Source: Tritrichomonas musculus
Lineage: Eukaryota > Parabasalia > Tritrichomonadida > Tritrichomonadidae
DNA: 64,000 nucleotides
NCBI GenBank assembly: GCA_039105265.1
Contig: JAPFFF010000002.1
Span: 6,448,001 to 6,512,000, forward strand
Direction of reading: 5' to 3'
Shown: piece after piece, positions 8,622-18,462 of the stretch
Numbering within the stretch: position 1 is the stretch's first letter
How the letters are laid out: each line of letters begins with the position of its first letter
The notes under the pieces: model-generated
The model's database searches: none
What the model was told of the DNA's origin: nothing
Seen by the model: the letters and a program-made list of their open reading frames with translations, nothing else
Program-made: the position numbers and the translations under genes

Positions 8622-11600
8622 ATGTTAAGTCCATTATCATTTCAAACGTTAGAATTAAATGATAAAGGTTATTCTATAAAAATCGATGACGATAAAATAT
8701 GTTTCACTAAAGACGGAGAATCGTCAAATATATATTTCAATTGTTTATATAATAAAGATGAAGTTAATGCTCTCATTACAACAGGAGGTAATGATCCAAC
8801 TTATTTAAGGGATGTGGCGTTATCAGGAATTAATGAAATACTGAAAACATTAATCACATTTAATGGTTTAATATATATGGATAATAAATTAAATAAAGTA
8901 ACGAAGAATATTCAAAACTCATCAAACGCATTACTTGAATTATGGCGATGGACAAGCTCGAATATGGATGAAATTAATAAAGCTGTTAATGACGTGATAG
9001 GTGTTATAAATGGAATAAATAGCTGTCATTGCATGGATGAAGGAGGTCTTCATGATCAAGTCGTTAAAGTTGAAGGATTAATTAATAAACTTGATGGATA
9101 CGTGACGACGGTATTATTGACTGAAATAAATAGATTATGGAAATCATTTAGTAATTTCAGTACTAGAGTATGGTCAACGACACCAGAACAGATATTAGAT
9201 CCATTAAAGAAAGTTGAAGAAGTTTATACAGAAGGAAAAATACCGTTGACAAATGAATTAGCTAAAATATGGGCTCCACCAAATGAAGATGATAATGACG
9301 GTAGTGACGAAAAAACATATGATATTATTGATCCGAGTGAATTAATAAAAGATTTAACAATTCCTGTTGTAAACGATCCATACAAACGAACATTTGACGA
9401 AAATAAACCGGTTTACGGAAAAATGAATATGCCTTATGATTTAGAAGTTAATGGTTTAATAAATGAAATTGACATTAATAATATACAACCAATAGAAAAC
9501 AATTTTACAAAGCGTGAGGGATACGAATACTATTATATCGAAAATGATGACATTTATACTGATGACTACACTTATAACTCAGTTGAATGTAAGAAAATGG
9601 CGATTAAGAATATTCCTGAATCAACAATTAATAAACTGAAAAGTATTGATGAAAGAACTGATATATTCAGAATTATATTAAGAAAAAATGAAATTATTGA
9701 TGAATCAGGTGCATTTATAAAAGAATTTTTCATTTATGTTGAAAATAAAAGGCTATACTGTCCTGTGATAACGATTCATTCACCTCAGCCATTATCTCAT
9801 ATTGTTGATAAAGTTGAAACACCATGGACTGATCATCCATTTATTGCTTTAGATAAAGCTTCATCACTTGAATTATTTAAATGTTATTTACAAGGAGATA
9901 TATCGATAATGTATTTATTACCTCAGAACACGATAGAATCAAATATTCCCGAGATTAAATGTGATATTATTACTGCAAAGAATGCTTTAAAATTACATGA
10001 ATCAAACGTGGCATATGTTTATAAACCATCATTTATTAATGAATCTGGCGATAATTACAGCATGACTTTCAACATTCCTGACAATCATCCTTTACCAACA
10101 GGTATGGAATTTTGTTTTAAAGAATTTTGCTTTAACAATACTTGGTTATTAACATGGGACGGTGATAAATGGGTAGGAAATAACATTCAAGCCAAATCAA
10201 AAGCTGAAGAAGCTATTGATGTGATTGAACACTGGGATCAACAAGGTCATACTGTAATATCAATTGAGAAAAATGATTTTAATGATTATATAATTCAGAA
10301 TTGGTTTAAAATTGATATAAGTAATGAAAAGGAAGTGTTTAAACAAATTATAAATGATAAACGAACAACAATAACATTTGACGGTTTATATGACAATAAT
10401 GAAACATTTGAAGTGTCTCGTGGGGGTTTAAATTCATTAAAAAGTATGCTTGGATTTGGTGATTTCACTAATAGATTTGATAAATATTTAGAAGGAGGAT
10501 ATTATCACGCTCAATTTAATATAGCAGTGAATGTAGAAAGAAAAAGAGATTCTTTGAAGAAACAGATAATTGAAAATTATATTAAACATATTAAAGAATT
10601 ACATATGTTTATTAACGTAGGAGGACTAACAAATAAATTTATATTTGATATTTATATTACTAATGATCCACTTGAAGAATATACATCAGGTCCTCAATGT
10701 TATTACATTAAAGTTAAAACACTTAAAAACACAATTCAACATTTCGGAGCGAAATTTGAAGGAACAAATATAAGTAGTGGAAATAAAGATATTACACTTC
10801 ATTTAGATCGAAAAATGTTAAGACCTATTGAAGAAGTTAATTGGGATCCGACGACCAATCCATTTAAATATATTATTGATCAACAGTTTTATTCAGTAAG
10901 CCCTAACCCAAATGCTGCTACTACTTTATATACTGATTACAATATTACTTCTTCAAAAATTATAACAGCTGATAATATAACGACAATGAGAAGTGATTTA
11001 AACTTAGTGGCGAATACACAAGACGTAATCGTTTATGATGTCGATAAAATTACGAAACGTGTTGATAATTTAGATATTGAAATGACAGATGTTAAGAATA
11101 GAGTCACTCATTTAGAAAGTAAAGTTAATTCAGTTAATATTAAAACAAATATTGCATTAGTGTTATCAGTAGCTTCATCGGTGTTGTCGATTGGTAATAC
11201 GTTAGAACTTGCTGGAAATTATATATCAATTGGTATGGGTAAGTTAAGAAACTTTATTAATAATGGTTATACACGATTACCAGAAGCAGCTTCAGAAGCG
11301 TCTGAAGTAGAAATGGCAGCGGTTGATTATAGTGAAAATCTAACACCAGTACCGTTTGAAAATTCATTACAAACTTATTCCATAGATGAAACAAATAGCG
11401 ACGGATATGCAAAATTAAAAACTTGGATTCATTCAAGTCATGTTAAACCTAAATTCAGTTCTTTATATGCAAGTACTAATGAAGAAAGTGCAAATAATCC
11501 TCAATGCATGGTTGTTTCATATTCAACAGTTCACGATGTATGTATGTATTATAGAGATTCACTTAAACCTTTATTCAGTGTTGTTTGTAGCAAGTTAGAT

Positions 11601-12851
11601 ATTATGAACAATGATTTATCATCGATTAATGCAGAATTAAATAATTATCCTACTATTGAACAGGTTAACGAAACACTAACTAATTATCGATTAAAAAATA
11701 ATTTAGAATACATACATAAGAAAACTCAAATAGGTGATTTAAACATCGAAAATAAGGAATGGCATAACGGTATAACGGCTTACGTACCTTTTCAGGAACA
11801 AGCAGTATTAGAAGGTTATTTTACAGATTTACCAGATTACACATTTTCTTTTATGTTTAATACTCAACGTGTACGTTATAATATAGATGGTGGTACATTG
11901 CATTCAATGGAAATAACTTGTGGTAATAATAAAACTACTACTATAGACTGGAATATTACAACAGGTGCGATAATGAATTACGACAAAGAACATTGTATTA
12001 CATTAACTAAGGCAAGAGGAGAAATTGAGATAGAAATTAACGATACATTAGTATTAAAATCTGAAATCGATACGCTTAAAGATGAAATTAAATTACAACA
12101 ACCTGTTATTAATGCTTACACTAAAGAAGAAAGTGATGAAAAATATGCAACAGTCGATGAAGTAAATGAAGCGTTAGGTAATTATGTCTTAAAGAATGAA
12201 GTTGATAATAAATTGAATAATTACGCAACAATTCAATATGTAAAAGACGCTTATCCATCGTACGCACATTTAAACGCAAACTTTAAAAATAACAATCAGT
12301 TAACAAATATATTAAAGAATTATGTTTTAAAGAGTGACTTAACAAATACTTTAAATGATTATTATACAACTGCCCAAGTTGATGAAAAGTTCGTTGATGA
12401 AGACGAAATGGCTTATGAACTTAATAATTATGTGTCGAAAAGTGATTATGACGTACTTGCTGAGAAAGTAATAGCACTTGAAAACGAGAACGCTGAGTTA
12501 AAAGCACAAATGAAGATTTTTAATGATTTCATGAATAGTTTTGAACAAAATACTGAAACAAGATTATTAACAGATAATGATTTAATATTAAATTATTATG
12601 ATGATTATGTCACAATGAGCTTTAAAGGAAAAATAGATAGTGGTTCATTAAGCATAGGTTTAGGCATAGAGGGTGATGTAGATTGGCATGTAACATTAGC
12701 TTTTAATAATGGAAAATTTATATCTGTTGACGACAATGATGTTAATGTTGTTGAATGTAATGATGAAACAGGTTATTATATAAAACTTTCAACAAATAAT
12801 AAAATAGTAACTATATATTTAGAATCAACTACAATTAATATTCGCGTATAA
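8622..12851 (+). CDS. Fibre-like 1409-aa surface protein (copy A)
   Basis: A very long protein with no signal peptide, related to the 1975-codon frame of element B. A short N-terminal domain ends in YFNCLYNKDEV, also present in B. Near residues 735-800 lies the best-conserved block of the window (EEVNWD, KYIIDQQFY, PNPNAATTLYTDYNITSSKI, TTMRSDLN), followed by a heptad-rich stretch and a hydrophobic, glycine-containing segment (about 845-880). The last 250 residues carry YTKEESDEKY-type modules like those of phage and giant-virus tail fibres, a coiled coil (about 1276-1310) and a beta-rich end. A trimeric attachment fibre or spike is the best guess. It is divergent from the 255-aa gene and ends before the repeat-rich right end. 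Confidence 0.75.
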   Translation: MLSPLSFQTLELNDKGYSIKIDDDKICFTKDGESSNIYFNCLYNKDEVNALITTGGNDPTYLRDVALSGINEILKTLITFNGLIYMDNKLNKVTKNIQNSSNALLELWRWTSSNMDEINKAVNDVIGVINGINSCHCMDEGGLHDQVVKVEGLINKLDGYVTTVLLTEINRLWKSFSNFSTRVWSTTPEQILDPLKKVEEVYTEGKIPLTNELAKIWAPPNEDDNDGSDEKTYDIIDPSELIKDLTIPVVNDPYKRTFDENKPVYGKMNMPYDLEVNGLINEIDINNIQPIENNFTKREGYEYYYIENDDIYTDDYTYNSVECKKMAIKNIPESTINKLKSIDERTDIFRIILRKNEIIDESGAFIKEFFIYVENKRLYCPVITIHSPQPLSHIVDKVETPWTDHPFIALDKASSLELFKCYLQGDISIMYLLPQNTIESNIPEIKCDIITAKNALKLHESNVAYVYKPSFINESGDNYSMTFNIPDNHPLPTGMEFCFKEFCFNNTWLLTWDGDKWVGNNIQAKSKAEEAIDVIEHWDQQGHTVISIEKNDFNDYIIQNWFKIDISNEKEVFKQIINDKRTTITFDGLYDNNETFEVSRGGLNSLKSMLGFGDFTNRFDKYLEGGYYHAQFNIAVNVERKRDSLKKQIIENYIKHIKELHMFINVGGLTNKFIFDIYITNDPLEEYTSGPQCYYIKVKTLKNTIQHFGAKFEGTNISSGNKDITLHLDRKMLRPIEEVNWDPTTNPFKYIIDQQFYSVSPNPNAATTLYTDYNITSSKIITADNITTMRSDLNLVANTQDVIVYDVDKITKRVDNLDIEMTDVKNRVTHLESKVNSVNIKTNIALVLSVASSVLSIGNTLELAGNYISIGMGKLRNFINNGYTRLPEAASEASEVEMAAVDYSENLTPVPFENSLQTYSIDETNSDGYAKLKTWIHSSHVKPKFSSLYASTNEESANNPQCMVVSYSTVHDVCMYYRDSLKPLFSVVCSKLDIMNNDLSSINAELNNYPTIEQVNETLTNYRLKNNLEYIHKKTQIGDLNIENKEWHNGITAYVPFQEQAVLEGYFTDLPDYTFSFMFNTQRVRYNIDGGTLHSMEITCGNNKTTTIDWNITTGAIMNYDKEHCITLTKARGEIEIEINDTLVLKSEIDTLKDEIKLQQPVINAYTKEESDEKYATVDEVNEALGNYVLKNEVDNKLNNYATIQYVKDAYPSYAHLNANFKNNNQLTNILKNYVLKSDLTNTLNDYYTTAQVDEKFVDEDEMAYELNNYVSKSDYDVLAEKVIALENENAELKAQMKIFNDFMNSFEQNTETRLLTDNDLILNYYDDYVTMSFKGKIDSGSLSIGLGIEGDVDWHVTLAFNNGKFISVDDNDVNVVECNDETGYYIKLSTNNKIVTIYLESTTINIRV

Positions 12852-12929
12852 TTTAAATATTTATTTTTGAAAGATTTAATAAATTATTTATTTTTAAAAT
12901 GACATGTGATATAAAAATAAATGATAAAT

Positions 12930-13260
12930 TAATTTTATAAATTGTGAAAGCATTCAATTAATGCATTTTTGCTACTAACGTATTTTAAAAAATTTTATAA
13001 TTTGTGAAAGCATTCAATTAATGCATTTTTGCAAATAACGGATTTTAAAAAATTTTTATAAAAATTTCAAAAATAATAACCGTAAAATCACATTCAATTA
13101 ATGCATTTTTTCATTCAATTTTGCATTTCTTGCATTTTTGCATTTTTGCTACTAACGAATTTTATGATTTGAATGACTTCTCAATTAATGCATTTTTGCA
13201 TTTTTGCTACTAACGAATTTTATGAATTGTATGACTTCTCAATTAATGCATTTTTGCAAC
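12930..13260. repeat. AT-rich repeat array at right end of element A
   Basis: Imperfect repeats built around CAATTAATGCATTTTTGC followed by a TACTAACG-type motif. Two neighbouring units of about 60 bp near 12930-13050 share AATTTTATAA.TTGTGAAAGC, and two more units near 13140-13260 share GAATTTTATGA and GACTTCTC. No coding potential. Candidate roles are a replication origin, a telomere-proximal repeat or a regulatory array; nothing decides between them. Confidence 0.75.
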
Positions 13261-13300
13261 TTTATGTTATAAATTTTTGTGAAAAATCAACAAACGGAAT

Positions 13301-13404
13301 TTTTTCGTCAAATTCACAAAAATAAATTTTCAATCATCGACGCCTCAAAACTTTTCTAGATTTTTTTTAATGTGTCCTGTCCTGTCCTCCTGTCCTGTCC
13401 TGTT
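13301..13404 (+). repeat. About 100-bp direct repeat with CCTGT units, copy 2
   Basis: Second copy of 1237-1346, same orientation, with a shorter CCTGT run and few substitutions. Together the copies bracket about 12 kb of element A. Confidence 0.85.
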
Positions 13405-13430
13405 CGCGAAGCTCAAACCCTTTAGGGTTT
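13403..13430. repeat. GC-rich hairpin segment at the end of the CCTGT repeat
   Basis: TTCGCGAAGCTCA followed by the stem AACCC-TTTA-GGGTT. The layout matches 1570-1595 inside the bZIP-like gene; here it lies in non-coding DNA. Confidence 0.6.
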
Positions 13431-13704
13431 CCTCTTTATTTTTTTCATTCGGATATCATAAATAAAAAAATTAATTTTTAAATTTTTAGATTTAAAAAAT
13501 TAGAACAGAAATTTTACAGGGCGTAAATTTTCTTTGAAAAAATTAAATCAGAAATTTTAAAATTTATTTTTTTAATTTAGCGTGTGAAATAATTTTTTTA
13601 TACATGAAAAAAATTTATGTGTGAGGTCATGATTAATTGACATTGAATATTCATGTAAAAAGTTGTGGTTTCATTTATGAGTCGTTGGCGTTCTGATTTT
13701 TGAA

Positions 13705-13736
13705 TTAAGGGGGGCTAACTTGTTAGCACCCCTTAA
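13705..13736. terminator. 32-bp near-perfect hairpin between element A and host gene
   Basis: Arms of 15 bp (TTAAGGGG.GCTAAC and its complement, 14 of 15 paired) with a 2-nt loop. It lies 29 bp beyond the stop of the convergent host BTB gene. It could be the tip of element A or a transcript-end structure of either side. Confidence 0.5.
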
Positions 13737-13764
13737 TATAACTACTTATATAAAAATGCTTCTA

Positions 13765-15297
13765 TTATAGATTAAATACTCCAAATAATTCAATTCTCGA
13801 GATTTCCAAAGTATTTCCACCTTGAATACTTGGACCTGTCATTCTAAGCTGAATATATCTAAAGCTATTTTTTTGTGATTTCACAATATTAAAAACACTA
13901 GTTCTTGAATTGCCGTTTAAAGAAGGATCATAATTATGTGAGTCAATATTAATCCATTTCTTTAAATTATTTGATCCTTCAAGAACCCAAGATTGCATAA
14001 AATCTGGATCAGACTGGTTCGAAGACATAATTGCATAAGCAGAAACGGAAACAGAATGATTTCTGAAGTCAATGCGAATATATGAATTTGGCTGATTTGC
14101 AGATGAATAGCAAATTCCGTTATAATTAAAATCAATGAGCTTCGAATATGGAATACTGTGCTGGTGATTATTACCAGAAATATCAATAACTCTTTCTTCA
14201 CATATATTTTTGTTATCACACAATTTTCTAAGATGATCAAAAATGCCAGCAAAAGGTGACCTTGAAAACTGGATATTGAATGATTCCAATTTTTCTTCAA
14301 AATCATTTCCTTCAAAGTTACTTTCTTCAATATCATTTTCTTCTTCTTTAATTTTATCTTCATTTTCTTTTTGTTTATATTGACTTAAAAGTTTAGAAAT
14401 TTGAACTTTTTGTTCTTTCTGAATTTTTTCAAGTTCAATGATTTTTTGTTGAAATCTTTTCTCATTGGAAATTGAAACAGATTGGAATTCGGTAAGTTTT
14501 GAGTCAAGTTGATTTAGTCTTTCATTTAACTGCTCGACCTGCTTCTTCAAATTTTTTCTTTCATCAAAAATTTCTTTCATTTTGACTGACGAATCTCTTT
14601 GGTTCATAAACAAATTAATGTCAAAATCATTGATTAATGATTCTAATTCATCAATGCTTATCTTATTCAAATCTAATGAGTTCACTAACATTTGAATTTG
14701 CTCAGAATTGCATTCTTTTTTATGTGAAATTATTTCTTTAACAAATTTGAATAACAAGCAATGATCATTCAAGACACGTTTTGGTGAATTTAAAACGCGT
14801 ATCAATCGGTTTATTGGTAATAAATTTAAGAGATCTAATTGAATACACGAATCTAAATTCTGAGCAATAATCTCTTCTTTTTTTGAATTTAAATCATTTT
14901 CTTCTTCTTCTTCTTCTTGATTTGAAAGTTGATTTATTAGATTTCGGAGATCAGGACGCGCTTGAATGAATTTACTTACTTCTTCTTGAAGCTCGTAATA
15001 TTGGTATTTTGAACTTAGCTCGTAGAAATAATAACAATTAGCTGAATCTATATTGACAGTATTTGTTTTAATTGATAAAATAAAGTCCCTAAAAACATTT
15101 AGTGGATATTTGTCATGAATAAAAAGCTCATCCTGTTGTTTAATCTCACTTTTATTATTAAAATATCGAAGTTTTCTAATGAACTCTTCTTTTGATGTTT
15201 TAATTTCGCCAAGTTCATCTTTTCCACTTCTTTTGTAAATTATGGCGAAATCGTTTTTGAAAACTGTTCCTGGAATATGTAATTCGCAACTTTCCAT
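13765..15297 (-). CDS. BTB-like / coiled-coil / F5/8C (discoidin-like) protein
   Basis: Start chosen at MESCELHIPG (15297); an in-frame ATG at 15333 would add 12 residues that do not look like part of the fold. The first 110 or so residues look like a diverged BTB/POZ domain, followed by a helical BACK-like region with a Glu-rich patch, a coiled coil (about residues 255-310) and an acidic linker. The last 150 residues form an F5/8 type C (discoidin-like) domain with SYIRIDFRNHSV, SWVLEGSNNLKKW and FRYIQLRMTG as landmarks, ending EISRIELFG. Trichomonads have large families of this architecture, probably cytosolic adaptor proteins that could link to cullin-3 ligases (family knowledge, not shown here). 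The 427-aa gene at 18463 is a relative. It lies convergent to element A. Confidence 0.85.
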   Translation of the reverse strand: MESCELHIPGTVFKNDFAIIYKRSGKDELGEIKTSKEEFIRKLRYFNNKSEIKQQDELFIHDKYPLNVFRDFILSIKTNTVNIDSANCYYFYELSSKYQYYELQEEVSKFIQARPDLRNLINQLSNQEEEEEENDLNSKKEEIIAQNLDSCIQLDLLNLLPINRLIRVLNSPKRVLNDHCLLFKFVKEIISHKKECNSEQIQMLVNSLDLNKISIDELESLINDFDINLFMNQRDSSVKMKEIFDERKNLKKQVEQLNERLNQLDSKLTEFQSVSISNEKRFQQKIIELEKIQKEQKVQISKLLSQYKQKENEDKIKEEENDIEESNFEGNDFEEKLESFNIQFSRSPFAGIFDHLRKLCDNKNICEERVIDISGNNHQHSIPYSKLIDFNYNGICYSSANQPNSYIRIDFRNHSVSVSAYAIMSSNQSDPDFMQSWVLEGSNNLKKWINIDSHNYDPSLNGNSRTSVFNIVKSQKNSFRYIQLRMTGPSIQGGNTLEISRIELFGVFNL

Positions 15298-15791
15298 TAA
15301 TAATTTATACAATAAACCTTGCCTCCACCTCAATTTAAAATAATCATATCTTTATATTTTAAATATGAATTCATTTTTAAAAATTTAATTAATATTATGA
15401 TAATTATTTACTATATTATTAATGAAGAATAATGCAATTAAATTGTTTGATAAAAAAGATAAAATGATTTAAAATTTGAAATGGAGGTAAAGTTTTTTGA
15501 ACTCTGTAATAAATTATACATACAATTTATTTAAATATATCTTGGAGTAATTTATATTTTTTAGAATATAAATATGAAATATAGATATATTAATTATTAA
15601 TTGATACAGAAGACCGAGTTTTAATTATTAATTATGGTTTGGCTTTGGTTAATTTTTTTTCTAACAATACGAAAAAACAATTTTCATTTACATTCTTGAC
15701 AATTATTTTAACAGATAACTAATATAGTTTGAAAAAATTAAAGCATATATTTTCTTTAAACATAAAGTTGAGCTTTATTAAAATAATACAA
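15298..15791. other. Intergenic, nothing recognised
   Basis: About 490 bp of AT-rich sequence between two genes on the minus strand; no coding, repeat or RNA feature seen. Confidence 0.6.
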
Positions 15792-18098
15792 TTATATTAC
15801 CTTAAATTTGCTATAATATTTATCGAAGTGCTCTTTAATTATAGGAACGATCATTCCAAAAAATGTCCAAGCAAAAGGTGCTAATCCCAAAAAGAAATAT
15901 AATAAAATTTCAGATACATCATTTGAAATATCTGATTTTATTTTTTTATCTTCATCGCTTGGCATATCAAAATCGATTCCAAAGTAAACATAAAGGGAAA
16001 CGATTGCCGGGATGCAAGCTGCAATCACTATTCCAATTGAACTTCCAAAAGAAAGAGATTCAATTTTATTGTATTCAAAAGCAATTGCCAAAGAATTACT
16101 GATTATAATTATCAGCGAACTTCCTCCTTGAAGAACATAATCACTTATGTTGTCAAAAGGGCGAATTAAAGAGAAAGACAAAATCCACAAAATTTCTAAT
16201 CCAAGACAAAACCAGAGCATATCATAAGCAGAGAAAAACGCATAAAGAACTTGTCTTATTATATCAAACAAAGAAAACCAAAACTCTTTCATTGTTCTTT
16301 TAGGAAAAGTAGGATCATCTTTCATATAGTGGCCAAATATGGAATAATATTTGCTCATTTTAATGTCCATTTCAACCCACTTCAAAATAAAGTACAAAAC
16401 TAATGGAACAACTAAACTGAAGAAAACAAAGCCAATAATCACATTCCAACTGTTTTTGTATTCGTCTTTAATAAGACAAACAAAAATAGATGTTGATGGA
16501 ATAAACAAAAGAGTTAGAAAGTTTGAAAACAGATCTGGAAAAGTATGAACAATATCTTCAAGAACGTCTAGTTCGCTTTGTATGGACAAAATTAGATCAA
16601 TTATCAATGTTATAACGGCAATTATTAAGAAAATAAAACAACAACTGCCTAAGAAATATAAATTGTCAATAAAAAATGGAGTCAAAATTAATGAAATTGT
16701 TATAAATGAGTTGAAAACAGCTGTTGTTATTGGAAATAATGTTAATTGCAAGTCATTAAAACAATCACAATTACGCAATATGCAAACAAAAATAATGATC
16801 GATATGACAATAAGAACAAATGATGGTATTATAAAACAGATTGCGATTTTATAGTCATATTTAATATATCCAAAACCAAATCCAAAGCAAGCCGTCAAAC
16901 CCAAAAACAATAAAATTAGCAAATATCTATAATTAAGGAATAATGAAATTAAAAAAGTTATGATTAGTAACGGAAAAACATAATTAATAAAATAGAAATT
17001 CTCAATATCAGAAAATTCTCTAAAATAAAAACTTGAAATGATCATTTCAATGAGCTTCGATGCCCATGAAAACATTTTCAAACAATCTTTCGAAAGAAGA
17101 ATTGAAAATGATCTTGTTGAATTGATCTTTTGAAAAGTTCTCACGAGGTTGATTGCTTCAAAAATGATTGATCCTGCTGAGTTTCCAACGTCAAATAATT
17201 GCTTGATAAATTGAGAAAACACTGTATCTTCGCTCTTATTATTGAATAACAAATCATATAAATTTTTTTTCTTTTTAGGAATTTCTTCTTTTTTTTTCTC
17301 TTCTTCTTCTTCCTCTTCCTCCTCTTCTTGTTTAATACAAAAAACATCTTCAACTTCTTCTTCTTCTTCAACAATTATTGCTTCTTTTATTTCTTCTTCT
17401 TCTTCTTTGCAGGCTGCAGCAACCGGAAGATGCGTTCTTTTCATTTTGTGCAAAGCAACAAAATATAACGATATCAAAATAAGAACAATTAGAAAACAAA
17501 TAAGAACAATTATGATTATCATCACTGGACTTGATATGATAACAATTTTTCCTGGGGCCTTTTCTATGTAATGCAAGTATGCTTGGTTGTCAATGCACAA
17601 TTTGGTCAATCTTGATGATCGCGCTAAAGAATTAAATTGATTTAAAATTGAAATTGGTAAATTTGTTGAATCTTCCCATTCACAATATGTTTTGGGATTT
17701 TCCGTGTATTTGCTCCATTCCATTGTAATTAATATATTTTCATTTGCTATCGAAAAATTGTGTTTGAACATTTCGATTACGGATATATTTAAGAATTCTG
17801 TAAATATTATTTTGGTATCATTTAAAAGGTTAATTGATTCTCTTATTTTGAAAATATTTAGATCAAGATAATTGTGATTCGTGTTATTGAGAATATTAAC
17901 GCTTTTTTCGACATCAATTACGAAATTTGACAAATTGTCGTATTGTATTGAGAAATCAATAGGATTATTGCATACTAAATTGATATCATTATCAAATATT
18001 ATATGTAAATTATTGCATGATAACCTATTTCTGTTCAATGTAGTATCGTAATTTTCATTATTGATATAGAAAAAACTTACTAAAGATAGAATGATCAT
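15792..18098 (-). CDS. Polytopic membrane protein with acidic cytoplasmic loop (768 aa)
   Basis: A hydrophobic N-terminus (MIILSLVSFFYI) may act as signal peptide, followed by an Asn-rich luminal or extracellular domain of about 175 residues with several cysteines and N-glycosylation-type sites. A strong membrane segment near residues 190-215 leads into a cytoplasmic stretch with long Glu runs and Lys (about 235-280). From about residue 360 on there are roughly ten further membrane segments, including the block FWFSLFDIIRQVLYAFFSAYDM followed by SLIRPFDNISDYVLQGGSS. The same arrangement occurs in parabasalid membrane protein families of unknown function. I cannot assign a substrate; a channel, carrier or receptor is possible. 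It is flanked by BTB-F5/8C genes with no sign of an operon. Confidence 0.8.
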   Translation of the reverse strand: MIILSLVSFFYINNENYDTTLNRNRLSCNNLHIIFDNDINLVCNNPIDFSIQYDNLSNFVIDVEKSVNILNNTNHNYLDLNIFKIRESINLLNDTKIIFTEFLNISVIEMFKHNFSIANENILITMEWSKYTENPKTYCEWEDSTNLPISILNQFNSLARSSRLTKLCIDNQAYLHYIEKAPGKIVIISSPVMIIIIVLICFLIVLILISLYFVALHKMKRTHLPVAAACKEEEEEIKEAIIVEEEEEVEDVFCIKQEEEEEEEEEEKKKEEIPKKKKNLYDLLFNNKSEDTVFSQFIKQLFDVGNSAGSIIFEAINLVRTFQKINSTRSFSILLSKDCLKMFSWASKLIEMIISSFYFREFSDIENFYFINYVFPLLIITFLISLFLNYRYLLILLFLGLTACFGFGFGYIKYDYKIAICFIIPSFVLIVISIIIFVCILRNCDCFNDLQLTLFPITTAVFNSFITISLILTPFFIDNLYFLGSCCFIFLIIAVITLIIDLILSIQSELDVLEDIVHTFPDLFSNFLTLLFIPSTSIFVCLIKDEYKNSWNVIIGFVFFSLVVPLVLYFILKWVEMDIKMSKYYSIFGHYMKDDPTFPKRTMKEFWFSLFDIIRQVLYAFFSAYDMLWFCLGLEILWILSFSLIRPFDNISDYVLQGGSSLIIIISNSLAIAFEYNKIESLSFGSSIGIVIAACIPAIVSLYVYFGIDFDMPSDEDKKIKSDISNDVSEILLYFFLGLAPFAWTFFGMIVPIIKEHFDKYYSKFKVI

Positions 18099-18462
18099 TT
18101 AAAAATAAACTGAATCTCTTTTTTTCTCAAAAAATTGAATGCTTATTCAAATTATTTTTATCTTAAAAATCATCCTCTTTTTAACTTTTTAAAAATTAGT
18201 TTTCTTTTAACATCATCTTATCTTCTTTTATAAATAAATTGTAAATTTCCTTCTTGCTTAATTGTTGGCTTTTTTGAGCTTATCTTCATCCATTTTAAAA
18301 TTATAAAATTTGATTTGTTTGAAATATATTAATTATATATATATAAATATTCAATACATTATATTAAATGGATTATATCAGTTTATATATCATATTATTA
18401 TTTATTTAACAAGATATAGCTTTTTTAAATGAAAATTTTAATATGGCATATCTTTATCCTTA
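18099..18462. other. Intergenic, nothing recognised
   Basis: Divergent, very AT-rich spacer of about 360 bp between the membrane protein and the BTB-F5/8C gene; presumably holds both promoters, but no specific element is identifiable. Confidence 0.5.

Larger units (their letters stand above)
1..13740. mobile_element. Virus-like element A (pPolB-bearing, Polinton-like?), left end outside window
   Basis: A block of about 13.7 kb carrying a protein-primed-type family B DNA polymerase, a fibre-like 1409-aa protein, a 255-aa possible capsid-associated protein and small basic or acidic proteins, none of them typical of trichomonad chromosomes. Five of its gene families recur in element B at about 47.7-64 kb. 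Right-end candidates are a repeat-rich AT tract, a 100-bp repeat with CCTGT units (13301-13404) and a hairpin at 13705-13736, just before a host BTB gene on the opposite strand. The left end is beyond the window. No integrase, packaging ATPase or protease is visible. Overall it looks recent: all long frames are open except the polymerase, which has about one break. The family name is an inference from the polymerase type. Confidence 0.75.

Noticed and set aside
12930-13260. Repeat array as a CRISPR
   Set aside because: Units vary in length and sequence, spacers are not unique fixed-length sequences, and no cas genes exist; the genome is eukaryotic.
17242-17571. 109-codon plus-strand frame with Ser runs
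   Set aside because: Mirror of the Glu-rich stretch in the minus-strand membrane protein; no independent coding support.
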